64,000 bases of DNA. Origin: Olsenella uli DSM 7084. GTDB lineage: Bacteria; Actinomycetota; Coriobacteriia; Coriobacteriales; Atopobiaceae. The notes under the pieces are model-generated. The model worked only from the letters and a program-made list of their open reading frames with translations, was not told the origin of the DNA and ran no database searches. The translations under genes were made by a program, and so were the position numbers. How positions within the stretch are numbered: position 1 is the stretch's first letter; the number at the start of each line of letters is the position of its first letter. This document shows, piece by piece, positions 1-8,651 of the stretch. Where the stretch lies: contig NC_014363.1 of NCBI RefSeq assembly GCF_000143845.1, positions 1,225,186-1,289,185 of the forward strand, written 5' to 3'.

Positions 1-747
1 TCCCAGGCGCTCGCGTCCGATGACGTCGGTCAGGTCAGGGCCATTCTCTCGGCAGATGCCGGCGACCTCGCGTCGTTCATCTCATCGCCCGTGAACGTCA
101 GCAGAAACGCCGTCTTCCCCGTCGCCAACAACGGGTCTGCCATGGCGCCGTTCTACAGCACGCTCGCCATCTGGATCGGAGGCGTCGTGCTCTGCGCGCT
201 CGTGCGCATCGCGCCCTCCGGGGAGGCGCTCAGGGAGACGGGTGCGAGGCCGCGCCACGCCTACTTCGGCCGTCTCGCGTTCTTCCTGGTCATAGGCCTC
301 ATGCAGTCATCGCTCGTGCTTTTGGGCGACCTGTTCTTCCTCAGGATCCAGTGCGTCCACCCGTGGCTGTTCCTGCTCGCGGGCTGGTTCGCGTCCATCG
401 TGTTCGTCAACATCGTCTACGCGCTGACGGCATCGTTTGGCGACGTGGGCAAGGCCATCGCGGTCGTCCTGATGGTCATCCAGGTGGCGGGATCCGGCGG
501 AACCTTCCCCCTCCAGATGCTGCCCCCCTTCTTCCAGGTGCTCTACCCGTTCCTGCCGTTCGTCCACGCCGAGTCGGCGCTACGCGCCGCGATAGCCGGC
601 CTCTGGGGTGCGGACTTCTGGCTCTCGATGGGCGCCCTGGCGCTCTTCCTGGTGCCGTCGCTGCTTCTCGGCCTCGTGCTGCGCAAGCCCGTCGTACGCA
701 TGAACGAGTGGGTCGAGCGAAACCTCGAGAGGACCTCCTTCATGTAG
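1..747 (+). CDS. YhgE/Pip-type membrane protein, C-terminal part (truncated by window start)
   Basis: The reading frame is open from base 1, so only the last 248 codons are present. The first possible start in the window, GTG at 91, is unlikely to be the real one. The fragment begins with a soluble stretch and then a motif around FPVANNGSAMAPFY that is typical just before the membrane domain of YhgE/Pip proteins. About five hydrophobic segments follow, and the end is basic (LRKPVVRMNEW). YhgE/Pip proteins belong to the ABC-2 membrane superfamily and occur in Gram-positive envelopes, where some are linked to phage infection or to secretion. Substrate and role here are unknown. gltX follows on the same strand after about 130 bases. 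Family call fairly sure, function unsure. Confidence 0.75.
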   Translation, partial: SQALASDDVGQVRAILSADAGDLASFISSPVNVSRNAVFPVANNGSAMAPFYSTLAIWIGGVVLCALVRIAPSGEALRETGARPRHAYFGRLAFFLVIGLMQSSLVLLGDLFFLRIQCVHPWLFLLAGWFASIVFVNIVYALTASFGDVGKAIAVVLMVIQVAGSGGTFPLQMLPPFFQVLYPFLPFVHAESALRAAIAGLWGADFWLSMGALALFLVPSLLLGLVLRKPVVRMNEWVERNLERTSFM

Positions 748-878
748 GCGACGCAAGTACCGCGAGGATGCAGGTCATCGAGGGGCCCCTCCGCAAAAAC
801 CATGACCGCTGGGAGGAGGGAGGGGCAGCGTCTATACTGAGACCGTTCAGCACAGGCCACGAATCGAGAGGCACCATC

Positions 879-2372
879 TTGAGCTCCGAAGACACCAGGC
901 CCGTCCGTGTTCGCTTCGCGCCCTCCCCCACGGGCAAGCTGCACGTGGGGGGCGCCCGCACCGCCATCTACAACTGGGCCTTCGCCCGCGCGCACAAGGG
1001 CACGTTCATCCTGAGGATCGACGACACCGACCCCACCCGCTCGACCGAGGAGAACACCCAGGTCATCCTGCGGGCCATGCGCTGGCTGGGGCTTGATTGG
1101 GACGAGGGCCCCGATGTGGGTGGCCCCTGCGGCCCCTACAAGCAGACGGACCGCCTGGACACCTACCGTGACGCGGCACAGAGGCTCGTCTCGGAGGGCA
1201 GGGCCTACTACTGCTTCTGCTCGGCCGAGAAGCTTGCCGCAGACAGGAAGGCTGCCGAGGAGCGCCATGATCCCTTCCAGGGCTACCAGCGCAGCTGCCG
1301 AGGCATCGACCCCGCCGAGGCGCAGCGGCGCGTTGACGCCGGCGAGCCCTACACCATCCGCATCAAGGTCCCCGACGGCCGCGGCGACGTCGCCATCCAC
1401 GACGCCGTGCATGGCGACGTGATCTTCAACGCCCGGGAGCTTGACGACTTCATCATCTTCCGTTCCGACGGCACGCCCACCTACAACTTCGCCACGGTGG
1501 TGGATGACGCCGACATGGGCATCACCCACGTCATCCGCGGGGACGACCACCTGTCCAACACACCGCGCCAGGTGATGGTCTACGAGGCCCTGGGGGCGCC
1601 GACCCCCGTCTTCGCGCACATCTCCATGATCCTGGGGCCAGACGGCAAGAAGCTCTCCAAGCGCCATGGGGCCACCTCCGTGGAGGAGTACCGCGACGCC
1701 GGCTACCTCCCGGACGCCTTCGTGAACTACCTGGCGCTCCTGGGCTGGGCGCTGGATGGCGAGACCACCATCATTCCTCGCGACGTCCTGGCCCACGAGT
1801 TCTCTCTCGACCACGTGTCCAAGAACCCCGCCACCTTCGACCCCAAGAAGCTCGACTGGATCCAGGGCCAGTACATCCAGGCCATGGACACGGAGCGCTT
1901 CGTGTTCGACGTGCTCATGCCCGAGCTTGTGGAGGCGGGCCTCGAGCGCGAGGCCGACCCCACCCACCCCAAGGCATGGTACCTGCTGTTGGCCGACATC
2001 CTGAAGCCGCGCACCACGCTCGCGGGCGATGTGGTGGAGAAGTCCCGCTTCCTCTACGAGGGCGACGAGGTCACCTTCGACGAGAGGAGCGTGGAGAAGA
2101 ACCTCAGGGGGGACTACGCCCCCGCCGCCCTTGAGGCTGCCTCCAGGGCGCTGTCAGGGGTGAGCGAGGGCTCGTGGCACGCCGCTTCCATAGACGCCGC
2201 GCTTGAGCCTCTGCCCGAGGCCCTCGGCACTAACAAGCGCAAGTTCTACGGTGCCGTGCGCGTGGCCGTGTGCGGCAACCAGGTCTCTCCCCCGCTCGGC
2301 GAGTCGCTCGAGCTCCTGGGGCGCGAGACGACGCTCGCGCGGCTCGAGCGCGCGCTGCCGCTCGCGCAGTAG
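879..2372 (+). CDS. gltX: Glutamyl-tRNA synthetase
   Basis: Charges tRNA with glutamate in the cytoplasm (class I aminoacyl-tRNA synthetase). The 497-residue length fits the family. The HIGH-type signature is in PSPTGKLHVGG near residue 11, and the KMSKS-type signature is KLSKRHG near residue 250. A longer open frame exists upstream, but it enters the preceding gene. The TTG at 879 has GAGAGG at 865-870 and gives the normal N-terminus just before VRFAPSPTG. A GTCGACGG/CCGTCGAC hairpin at 2433-2461 lies downstream. Two tRNA-Glu genes and one tRNA-Gln gene lie in the same window. Whether this enzyme also charges tRNA-Gln, as it does in bacteria using the GatCAB route, cannot be told from the window. 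Confidence 0.95.
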   Translation: MSSEDTRPVRVRFAPSPTGKLHVGGARTAIYNWAFARAHKGTFILRIDDTDPTRSTEENTQVILRAMRWLGLDWDEGPDVGGPCGPYKQTDRLDTYRDAAQRLVSEGRAYYCFCSAEKLAADRKAAEERHDPFQGYQRSCRGIDPAEAQRRVDAGEPYTIRIKVPDGRGDVAIHDAVHGDVIFNARELDDFIIFRSDGTPTYNFATVVDDADMGITHVIRGDDHLSNTPRQVMVYEALGAPTPVFAHISMILGPDGKKLSKRHGATSVEEYRDAGYLPDAFVNYLALLGWALDGETTIIPRDVLAHEFSLDHVSKNPATFDPKKLDWIQGQYIQAMDTERFVFDVLMPELVEAGLEREADPTHPKAWYLLLADILKPRTTLAGDVVEKSRFLYEGDEVTFDERSVEKNLRGDYAPAALEAASRALSGVSEGSWHAASIDAALEPLPEALGTNKRKFYGAVRVAVCGNQVSPPLGESLELLGRETTLARLERALPLAQ

Positions 2373-2516
2373 GGCAGGAACGACGCGGGACCCGCACGGG
2401 AGGGCGCTTGCGCGCAGGGAGGACGGCCTGACGTCGACGGGCCGCCTGTGGCGCCGTCGACCCAGCGCTTGTGCCCGTACCCTTCCCCGTCCCTCGCGTT
2501 CCTCTCGATGCCGTGC

Positions 2517-2618
2517 CTATTCCGACGGTATCGAGCGGTGGTCATAGACGCCTTGTGACCAGTGGCAGTTTTGGCTTGCGTGCTATTCCGACGGTATCGA
2601 GCGGTGGTCATAGACGCC
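2517..2618. repeat. 36-bp direct repeat (two copies, 30-bp spacer)
   Basis: Bases 2517-2552 and 2583-2618 are identical. The right copy is the last 36 bases, stop codon included, of the minus-strand toxin gene (coding for VYDHRSIPSE-stop). The left copy is a free-standing second copy of that tail just downstream of the gene. It looks like a local duplication or the remnant of a second toxin gene, not a CRISPR unit. Confidence 0.9.
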
Positions 2619-2897
2619 CACCATCCGGATTATGTGCTTCCTCTCTCGCTTGAAGTACACGACCAGAACATCGTCACCATGGACATGGAACTCGAAGTGC
2701 TGTCCGTCGTTGTACGGGGATAGCTCGAGGCGATGCTCGTTCCAGCCCGTCTCCTGGACCTCTCCGCTCTGCGCAAGCTCGGCGATTGCCTCGCGAATCG
2801 TCTTGATGATCTCGACGTACTCCTGCCTGGGGTACTTGTCTCGGAATGGCCTGACCGTCTCCCAGAACGCGGCGCTTGCCTTTACCGTCCAGCTCAT
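2583..2897 (-). CDS. YafQ/RelE-type mRNA interferase toxin
   Basis: A 104-residue protein resembling YafQ/RelE/ParE-fold toxins, which cleave mRNA in the ribosome. Visible features are a basic body, the segment WNEHRLELSPYNDGQHFEFHV, a strand DDVLVVYFKRERK and a C-terminal VYDHRS, where the His could correspond to the conserved C-terminal catalytic region of YafQ. The start ATG overlaps the stop of the upstream antitoxin gene by four bases (ATGA), as is common in type II modules. Its last 36 bases are duplicated just downstream. The family is clear from size, gene pairing and motifs. The exact subfamily and activity are inferred. Confidence 0.8.
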   Translation of the reverse strand: MSWTVKASAAFWETVRPFRDKYPRQEYVEIIKTIREAIAELAQSGEVQETGWNEHRLELSPYNDGQHFEFHVHGDDVLVVYFKRERKHIIRMVGVYDHRSIPSE

Positions 2898-3208
2898 ATG
2901 GCCGCCTCGTCGGCTGTCACGCCCAGCATTTCCAACACGTCTTGGGGCATGGTCGTCGCGTCGAAGGAGTCATCCGGAATGAGTCCGTACTCCTTGGCTT
3001 CCTCGCGGAGCATCGCGATCCTCACCTCGTCGGAGTACTCCTGCCCCCCGCGTCCGAGAAACAGCCCGTCGAAAGGGCTTGAGCCTGTGTTGGCGACCTG
3101 CGTCACCATCACCCTGACCGCCATGGCGGTCGTGAGTCCGCTGCGCGCGAAAACCTTGTCTGCGCGCTTCTTTACATCGTCATCGATTGTGGTCTGGAGC
3201 AGTGCCAT
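2894..3208 (-). CDS. RelB/DinJ-type antitoxin
   Basis: A 104-residue protein. Its N-terminal third (TTIDDDVKKRADKVFARSGLTTAMAVRVMV) has the ribbon-helix-helix pattern of RelB/DinJ antitoxins, which bind their own operator and neutralise the partner toxin. The acidic C-terminal half would wrap the toxin. It precedes the toxin gene and overlaps it by four bases. The upstream region on this strand is markedly AT-rich compared with its neighbours. It contains the short inverted repeat CATA-N6-TATG near 3260-3275, a possible autoregulatory operator. The module lies between housekeeping genes, consistent with a small acquired element. Confidence 0.82.
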   Translation of the reverse strand: MALLQTTIDDDVKKRADKVFARSGLTTAMAVRVMVTQVANTGSSPFDGLFLGRGGQEYSDEVRIAMLREEAKEYGLIPDDSFDATTMPQDVLEMLGVTADEAAI

Positions 3209-3283
3209 TGCCCTCGACTCCCATTCTCATGTCTTGATTTATGGGAAAACAATGCAAATTCATACTATCATATGGCTTCATAG

Positions 3284-3502
3284 CTAGCCGAGATGCCGCT
3301 GCGTCAAGACCTTGCATGCATTTTCATTGAGGTGACCTGGGCAAAGGAGGGGCTCTTGAAGCACTTCCCGTCCAGCAACGCAAGCGCCGCCGTCACGTCG
3401 TTGGAGAAGACGACGCTGCGCGTTCGTCGCCACGAAGCCCCGCTGCCCCTCGTCGACCTCCAGCCTCAGCAGGGGCGTCCAATGATTCGATTTGTCTGCC
3501 AT
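3284..3502 (-). pseudogene. Frameshifted fragment resembling the N-terminus of a GNAT acetyltransferase
   Basis: From ATG at 3502 the frame reads MADKSNHWTPLLRLEVDEGQ and then GFVATN, closely resembling the opening of GNAT (diamine/spermidine) acetyltransferases. After that the frame turns into Arg-rich sequence untypical of the family and stops at 3284. A neighbouring frame reads a more protein-like VVFSNDVTAALALLDGK and stops soon after. The rest of a normal 150-180-residue enzyme is missing. The best explanation is a decayed gene next to the toxin-antitoxin module. The alternative is a short unrelated ORF. Confidence 0.4.
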
Positions 3503-3781
3503 GTCCTTCTCGCCGCAATATGCAATATGAATCTGCGAGCGCCCCCTCAATCACGTTTGATTGCCAGCCAAGATACCATTACGTCGAGACGTGCGTACGA
3601 GCTGGTGGCTTGTGGGGCGTAGAGCGGCACGGCCCGCATCCGCCAAGCTCCGGTTGAGGTATAGGAGCAACACGAGGCGGCAGGCGGTCCCCCGCATGCC
3701 GTATCATCAGCTCGCATGAGACGAGAAGGCGCGACGTGCGGCGAGCCGGGCGCGCCAGCCAAACCCAAGGAGCGCGCAGCC

Positions 3782-5371
3782 ATGATGACGACGTCCGCCT
3801 TCGAGATACTCGGCCCCATCATGGTGGGACCGTCGTCCTCCCATACCGCAGGAGCCCTGCGCATCGCCCTCGTGGCCCGCTCGCTGGCACCAAAGGGCCT
3901 CAGGAACGTCGAATTCTCGCTCTACAACTCCTTCTCGCACACCTACCGGGGCCACGGCAGCGATCGCGCCCTGGTGGCAGGCATGCTGGGGCTCGCGCCA
4001 GATGACGCGCGCGTGCGGGACTCCTTCGCGCTCGCCCGCAAGGCGGGTCTCAAGTTCTCGTTCGTCGAGGCGGGGGACGATGCGGGCCGACACCCCAACA
4101 CGGTCAGGATCGTCATGCGCTCCGACTCCGGCGAGGAGATCTCCCTCGTGGGCGAGTCCGTCGGGGGCGGACGCATACGCATCGGCGCCATAAACGGCGT
4201 CCGCGTCGAGATCAGCGGGGACTATCCCACCCTCTTCGTCACGCACCTCGACCGACCCGGCGTCCTGGCGTCGCTCACGGGTGCCCTGTCGGCCTCGTCG
4301 TCAAACATCGCCACCATGCGCACCTACCGCGAACGCAGGGGCGGGAGCGCCCACACCGTCTTCGAGCTCGATGACGGCATAGACCCCGACCTGCTGTCCG
4401 GCCTCTCGGCGGCCCCCAACGTCGTCTCCGCACGCGTGGTCGACATACCGGGATCGTCGCACGTCTCTCCCGAGACGCACCTGCGACTGGGCTTCAATGA
4501 CGGCGCCGAGCTGCTCGCTCTCTGCAGGCGCGGGCGGACCTCCATAGGAGGGGCCATGCGGAGGCGCGAGGAGGAGCTCGAGTCCCACGAGGACGTCGAC
4601 GCGCGCATGGCGCATGTCCTCGAGGTCATGCGAGACGAGACGACGGGACCCATCGAGAGGCCCGAGCGCTCGCTTGGAGGGCTCATCGGGGGCCAGGCGA
4701 GATCCCTCCTCGACAGGGGCGAGGAGCTCGCCGGGGGCCTGCTGGGAACCACCCTCACCAAGGCGGCGGCCTACGCCATGGCAACCCTCGAGCGCTCCGC
4801 GACCATGGGCGTCATCGTCGCGGCGCCGACGGCCGGCTCGGCGGGAGTGGTGCCCGGAGCCGTGCTCGCCGTGTCGGAGTCCCTCGGCAGCACGGACGAG
4901 GAGGTACGCCGCGCGCTCTGGAACGCCTGCGCCATCGGGGCCGTCGTCGCGCGCAACGCATCCGTGGCAGGCGCGGAGGGAGGCTGTCAGGCGGAGGTGG
5001 GAAGCGCCGCCGCCATGGCCGCGAGTGCCGTAGCCGAGCTCATGGGGGCCACCCCCGAGGTCTGCCTCTCGGCGGCATCGACGGCCATCGCCAACCTGCT
5101 GGGCCTGGTCTGCGACCCCGTGCGCGGGCTCGTCGAGTACCCCTGCCAGAACCGCAACGCCATCGGTGTCGCAAACGCCCTCGTCGCCGCCCAGCTAGCC
5201 CTCTCGGGCGTGCTCGATCCCCTGCCCTTCGACGAGGTGGTCGCCGCCATGAAGTCGGTCGGGGACGCCCTGCCTCAGTCGCTGCGCGAGACGGCCCTCG
5301 GGGGGCTCGCCGCCACGGCCTCGGCACGGACGGCCACATCGAGGTGCGCCTCCTGCGGGCTCTGTGGGTAG
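3782..5371 (+). CDS. sdaA: L-serine dehydratase, single-chain (beta and alpha domains fused)
   Basis: Iron-sulfur enzyme converting L-serine to pyruvate and ammonia. The 529-residue chain starts with the beta domain (FEILGPIMVGPSSSHTAG), contains an ACT-like stretch near residues 150-180 (FVTHLDRPGVLASLTGAL), and ends with the alpha domain. That domain carries GGCQAEVG and CDPVRGLVEYPC, the expected cluster ligands. The C-terminus is CASCGLCG; in single-chain enzymes a C-terminal Cys folds back into the active site. The second of the in-frame upstream ATGs (3782) has AAGGAG at 3767-3772, which sets the start; the ATG at 3716 does not. The gene stands alone on the plus strand, converging with the next gene 17 bases away. 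It probably feeds pyruvate formation from amino acids. Confidence 0.93.
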   Translation: MMTTSAFEILGPIMVGPSSSHTAGALRIALVARSLAPKGLRNVEFSLYNSFSHTYRGHGSDRALVAGMLGLAPDDARVRDSFALARKAGLKFSFVEAGDDAGRHPNTVRIVMRSDSGEEISLVGESVGGGRIRIGAINGVRVEISGDYPTLFVTHLDRPGVLASLTGALSASSSNIATMRTYRERRGGSAHTVFELDDGIDPDLLSGLSAAPNVVSARVVDIPGSSHVSPETHLRLGFNDGAELLALCRRGRTSIGGAMRRREEELESHEDVDARMAHVLEVMRDETTGPIERPERSLGGLIGGQARSLLDRGEELAGGLLGTTLTKAAAYAMATLERSATMGVIVAAPTAGSAGVVPGAVLAVSESLGSTDEEVRRALWNACAIGAVVARNASVAGAEGGCQAEVGSAAAMAASAVAELMGATPEVCLSAASTAIANLLGLVCDPVRGLVEYPCQNRNAIGVANALVAAQLALSGVLDPLPFDEVVAAMKSVGDALPQSLRETALGGLAATASARTATSRCASCGLCG

Positions 5372-5388
5372 GGCCTGCCGTCAAACCC

Positions 5389-6711
5389 TTAGCGGGGGCC
5401 ATGCCCTCCCTTCCGTTCGCGCAGCCTGCGCGCCACGACGCCCCCTGAAAGCGAGGCCCCCGTCGGCCCGAGGCGGCCCGCACCCCTGCGGTGGCCCGAA
5501 AGGAGGAGGCGGAGGCGGCTGATGCGGCCGTAGATGCTCGGTCGCCCACCAGGAGAGCGCAGGCCCAGCAGGGGTGCCGCCAAAAGTGTGGGTCCAAAGA
5601 AGGTGGCGATGCGCCAGACGAGGAAGCCCGCAGAAGACGCACTGCCGAACATGTGGCCAAAGAACATCAGGAAGCCACCCTCGGCGCCACCCGTGCCCCC
5701 CGGCAGCGGCACGGCCGAGGCCACCATCTGGACCATGGACCCAGCCGCCAGGCACTCCAGGAAGTCCGCCTCGATGCCAAAGGCGCCTAGCACAAACCAG
5801 GGGATCATGTAGAGACTCGCGAGCTGGGCCATGGTCACCAGGAGGGTGAGGCCCATGGAGGGCAGGTCGCTTGCAGCGCGCCTGAACGCGTTCGAGAACT
5901 CCATGACCTGGACGTTGACCATCTCATCCCAGCGGGCGCTCTCCCTGAGCCAACCATGGCGGTCGGCCAGGGCGATGGCCCCGTTTCCGACGCGCATGAC
6001 GAAGCGGGGGCAGAGGCATACCACGAAGATGCCCGCGAGCTCGAGGAAGTGGACGCCGAAGACCACGAGGTTCAGCAGGAAGATGTCACCATATGCCTCG
6101 AGGAAGTAGCCCGCCTTCGCGACGAGCATCACGGCGGCGAAGAGGACGACGCCGAGCTGGAACATGATGAAGCGCGTGAACTGGGTGGCCGAAGCCTCCC
6201 CCACGTCAAGGCCCGTCCGCGTGAGGCGATAGATCTGCGCGGGCACGGCGCCGGCCATCATGGGGGTCAGGTTGCCGAAGAAGACCCCGGACGCCTCGAC
6301 GCTCATGAGGTCGCGGACGCCGACAGGCGAGTCGTGGTCGAGGTAGACCGCGATCACGTATGCCAGGACGCCGAACACCCAGTAGGAGGCGAAGCAGAGG
6401 CACGCCCTCAGGACCCATCCGGCATCGACCGACGAGAGGGCGTCCGCAAAGGTCCCCATCTGGCCGGAAATGGCGAGATAGGCCAGGTAGGCTCCCACGA
6501 CGGCCGAGAGGAAGAGCGCCCCCCGGCGGGCCTGCGCCCTGCTCTCCTGGTTATCGGTGACGCCTGTGGCGGCCGAGGCGTCGGTCACGTGAGGGGCGGA
6601 GACCGTAACGCGAACGGCGCCGACAGGCCTTCTTGGACCGACGGCCCCGTCGAAGCCGTCGTCTCCCCTCGTACCTGACGCTCTCCCAGCCATGGGCCTC
6701 CCCGTCGACAT
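5389..6711 (-). CDS. UPF0104/LPG-synthase-type integral membrane protein (flippase-like)
   Basis: A polytopic membrane protein of about 440 residues with roughly eight hydrophobic segments. It contains patterns typical of the lysylphosphatidylglycerol-synthase transmembrane family (UPF0104): FFGNLTPMMAGAVPAQIYRL in the first half and AVPLPGGTGGAEGGF near the end. The family is associated with lipid synthesis or flipping, and some members carry a fused acyltransferase-like domain, which is absent here. The N-terminal 50 residues are basic and disordered. The start is uncertain: ATG at 6711 has a weak ribosome site and ATG at 6693 follows GGGGAGG closely. Substrate unknown. It faces the tRNA genes divergently. 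Confidence 0.75.
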   Translation of the reverse strand: MSTGRPMAGRASGTRGDDGFDGAVGPRRPVGAVRVTVSAPHVTDASAATGVTDNQESRAQARRGALFLSAVVGAYLAYLAISGQMGTFADALSSVDAGWVLRACLCFASYWVFGVLAYVIAVYLDHDSPVGVRDLMSVEASGVFFGNLTPMMAGAVPAQIYRLTRTGLDVGEASATQFTRFIMFQLGVVLFAAVMLVAKAGYFLEAYGDIFLLNLVVFGVHFLELAGIFVVCLCPRFVMRVGNGAIALADRHGWLRESARWDEMVNVQVMEFSNAFRRAASDLPSMGLTLLVTMAQLASLYMIPWFVLGAFGIEADFLECLAAGSMVQMVASAVPLPGGTGGAEGGFLMFFGHMFGSASSAGFLVWRIATFFGPTLLAAPLLGLRSPGGRPSIYGRISRLRLLLSGHRRGAGRLGPTGASLSGGVVARRLRERKGGHGPR

Positions 6712-6888
6712 CCGACCCCAAACGCCACCTGACGCGTCGCCCGCACGAAAGGCCCGACACCATCCTCGGGCGTCGGGGACGCGTTCGCGACAAAGCACAT
6801 CTATGGTACCCGTCAACTCGCACGGCGAGCCCACCGCACACCACTTGTGAAGACTTTCTCACCGATGGTGTGCCGTCCAAAATTCCCG

Positions 6889-6917
6889 TTGCAACGTCCC
6901 TGCTTTTCCCGTATAGT
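6889..6917 (+). promoter_or_regulatory. Promoter of the tRNA cluster
   Basis: A -35 hexamer TTGCAA (6889-6894) and a -10 hexamer TATAGT (6912-6917) are separated by 17 bases. This is a near-consensus housekeeping promoter about 30 bases before tRNA-Gln. Confidence 0.75.
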
Positions 6918-6950
6918 CTCTTCCTGCGCTGAAGCGCGGGCAATCTGAAT

Positions 6951-7024
6951 TGGGACGTCGTCTAACGGTAGGACAACGGATTCTGGTTCCGTCAGTGGGA
7001 GTTCGATTCTCTCCGTCCCAGCCA
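6951..7024 (+). tRNA. tRNA-Gln (anticodon CTG)
   Basis: The 74-base cloverleaf includes encoded CCA. Acceptor arms TGGGACG and CGTCCCA pair, the anticodon stem is ACGGA/TCCGT with loop TTCTGGT, and the T-arm carries TTCGATT. It is the first gene of a three-tRNA transcript. Confidence 0.95.
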
Positions 7025-7045
7025 TGTTGCCTTTGGAAACAGAAC

Positions 7046-7122
7046 GGCCCGTTCGTCTAGCGGTTCAGGACGCCGCCCTCTCAAGGCGGAGATCACCAGT
7101 TCGAATCTGGTACGGGCTACCA
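7046..7122 (+). tRNA. tRNA-Glu (anticodon CTC), copy 1
   Basis: The 77-base cloverleaf includes encoded CCA. Acceptor GGCCCGT pairs with ACGGGCT (G-U at the top), and the anticodon stem CCGCC/GGCGG has loop CTCTCAA. It is identical to the next gene. Confidence 0.95.
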
Positions 7123-7143
7123 TCTGTTGGCTTCGCGCCATAC

Positions 7144-7220
7144 GGCCCGTTCGTCTAGCGGTTCAGGACGCCGCCCTCTCAAGGCGGAGATCACCAGTTC
7201 GAATCTGGTACGGGCTACCA
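7144..7220 (+). tRNA. tRNA-Glu (anticodon CTC), copy 2
   Basis: Base-for-base copy of the preceding tRNA-Glu, with 21 bases between them. This is a recent tandem duplication or one kept identical by conversion. Confidence 0.95.
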
Positions 7221-7256
7221 CATGTGCGGCGGGTCGTCGGCAGGCGGCCCGCTTCT

Positions 7257-8651
7257 TTATGTGCGCGAGCCGATGGACGCGAGAAGCGCCCGGCGCTCGT
7301 TGGGGACGTCCCCGTTCACGACCGAGGAGAGCATCTCGTTCAGGATGATGCCCACGGCAGGCCCCGGGCTGATGCCCAGACACGCTATGACGTCCGCCCC
7401 ACTGACGTCGAGGTCCCTCAGGCGCCACGCGCCGCCACGCGCGACCTCCTCGCGCACGGCAGCGGACATTCGGTCGAGGTCGATGGCGTACTTGGCCGCC
7501 GAGGACACCTTCGATGCCGCGTCGGCGCGCTTGAGGTCGAGCAGCGCGAAGGTGAGCTCGAGCGCGCGGCCGGGGCAGGCGTTCTCGAACTTGAGGAGCG
7601 TGCGCCGGATGGAACGCCCCGTCGGCTTGACGACATGGTCGTGGAGGCGGACGAGGGCCCTCACGGGAGCCACCAGGTCGCCTGGCAGCGCGAGGCGCCT
7701 CATGATCGCAGCCGCCATGTCCGCCCCGACCTTGGGATGCCCGTAGAAGTGACCACGCCCCGTCTCGTCGATGGTGAAGGTCTGCGGCTTGGCGACGTCG
7801 TGCAGGAGGGCGGCCCAGCGAAGCTCGCTCGAGGCCATGCCCCCCGTGAACTCCTCGACGGCATGGCAGACGTGGGCCGTGTGCGTCAGCACGTCGAAGG
7901 CGTGATAGGGACTGCGCTGGTCGAAGCCGACCATGGCGGCGATCTCGGGGATGGCGGCGGAGAGGACCTCCGTCTCATGCGTGAGGGCCCAGCCCATGCG
8001 TCCGGTCCCCACGATCCCATCGAGCTCCTGGCCTATGCGCTCACGCGCGATGTCGCCGAGGCCGCGAGCGCAGGCGACGAGCGCCTCCTGGGTATGCGGC
8101 TCCACCACGAAGCCCAGGCGACAGGCGAATCGCACGGCCCGCAGGACCCTGAGGGCGTCCTCCTCGAAGCGCCGTCGGGGGACGCCAACCGCACGGATGA
8201 CGCCCGTGGCGAGGTCCTCTCGGCCCCCAAAGGGATCGAGGAGCCCGCGGGCGGGGTGATAGGCCATGGCGTTCACGGTGAGGTCGCGGCGGGCGAGGTC
8301 GTCGCGGATGTCATCCACGAAGAGGACCTCGTCCGGATGGCGATGGTCGCTGTAGGATCCCTCCACGCGATACGTGGTCGTCTCGACGGCCCTGCCGTCC
8401 ACGACGGCGGTCACGGTACCATGAGCAACACCCGTCTCGTGGACCTCGATGCCAGCCGCGCGCAGGACGCGGGCGGCGGCCTCCCATGGGGCTGACGTGG
8501 TCACGTCCACGTCGTGGCTGGGGGTGCCCAGCAGGGCGTCACGAACCCACCCCCCGACGACCCACGCCTCGAAGCCGGCACTCTCCAGTGCAAAGACGAC
8601 GCGCAGCGCGTAGCCGGGAACCTCGAGGCCTATGCCGTCACGTGTGCTCAA
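7257..8651 (-). CDS. cca: CCA tRNA nucleotidyltransferase
   Basis: Adds or repairs the 3' CCA of tRNAs. The protein has about 464 residues. The nucleotidyltransferase head shows WVVGGWVRDALLG followed by DVDV, the metal-binding carboxylates. RRDLTVNAMAY and EEDALRVLRAVRFACRLGF are the usual class II motifs. An HD domain follows (LLHDVAKP and HDHVVKPTG), so this is the HD-fused form. TTG at 8651 has AAGAGG six to eight bases upstream and is preferred to the longer frame reaching 8717. The gene converges on the tRNA cluster, although those tRNAs already encode CCA, so repair is the likely main role for them. Confidence 0.92.
   Translation of the reverse strand: MSTRDGIGLEVPGYALRVVFALESAGFEAWVVGGWVRDALLGTPSHDVDVTTSAPWEAAARVLRAAGIEVHETGVAHGTVTAVVDGRAVETTTYRVEGSYSDHRHPDEVLFVDDIRDDLARRDLTVNAMAYHPARGLLDPFGGREDLATGVIRAVGVPRRRFEEDALRVLRAVRFACRLGFVVEPHTQEALVACARGLGDIARERIGQELDGIVGTGRMGWALTHETEVLSAAIPEIAAMVGFDQRSPYHAFDVLTHTAHVCHAVEEFTGGMASSELRWAALLHDVAKPQTFTIDETGRGHFYGHPKVGADMAAAIMRRLALPGDLVAPVRALVRLHDHVVKPTGRSIRRTLLKFENACPGRALELTFALLDLKRADAASKVSSAAKYAIDLDRMSAAVREEVARGGAWRLRDLDVSGADVIACLGISPGPAVGIILNEMLSSVVNGDVPNERRALLASIGSRT

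Noticed and set aside
543-1967. 474-codon minus-strand open frame
   Set aside because: Antisense to gltX and the preceding gene; no family motifs.
2433-2461. Perfect 8-base stem after gltX as a terminator
   Set aside because: No T-run follows and the loop is GC-rich with a further partial stem. Kept only as a possible hairpin in the gltX note.
2517-2618. 36-base repeats with a 30-base spacer, resembling a CRISPR unit
   Set aside because: There are only two copies, the right one is the coding end of the toxin gene, and no cas gene is near.
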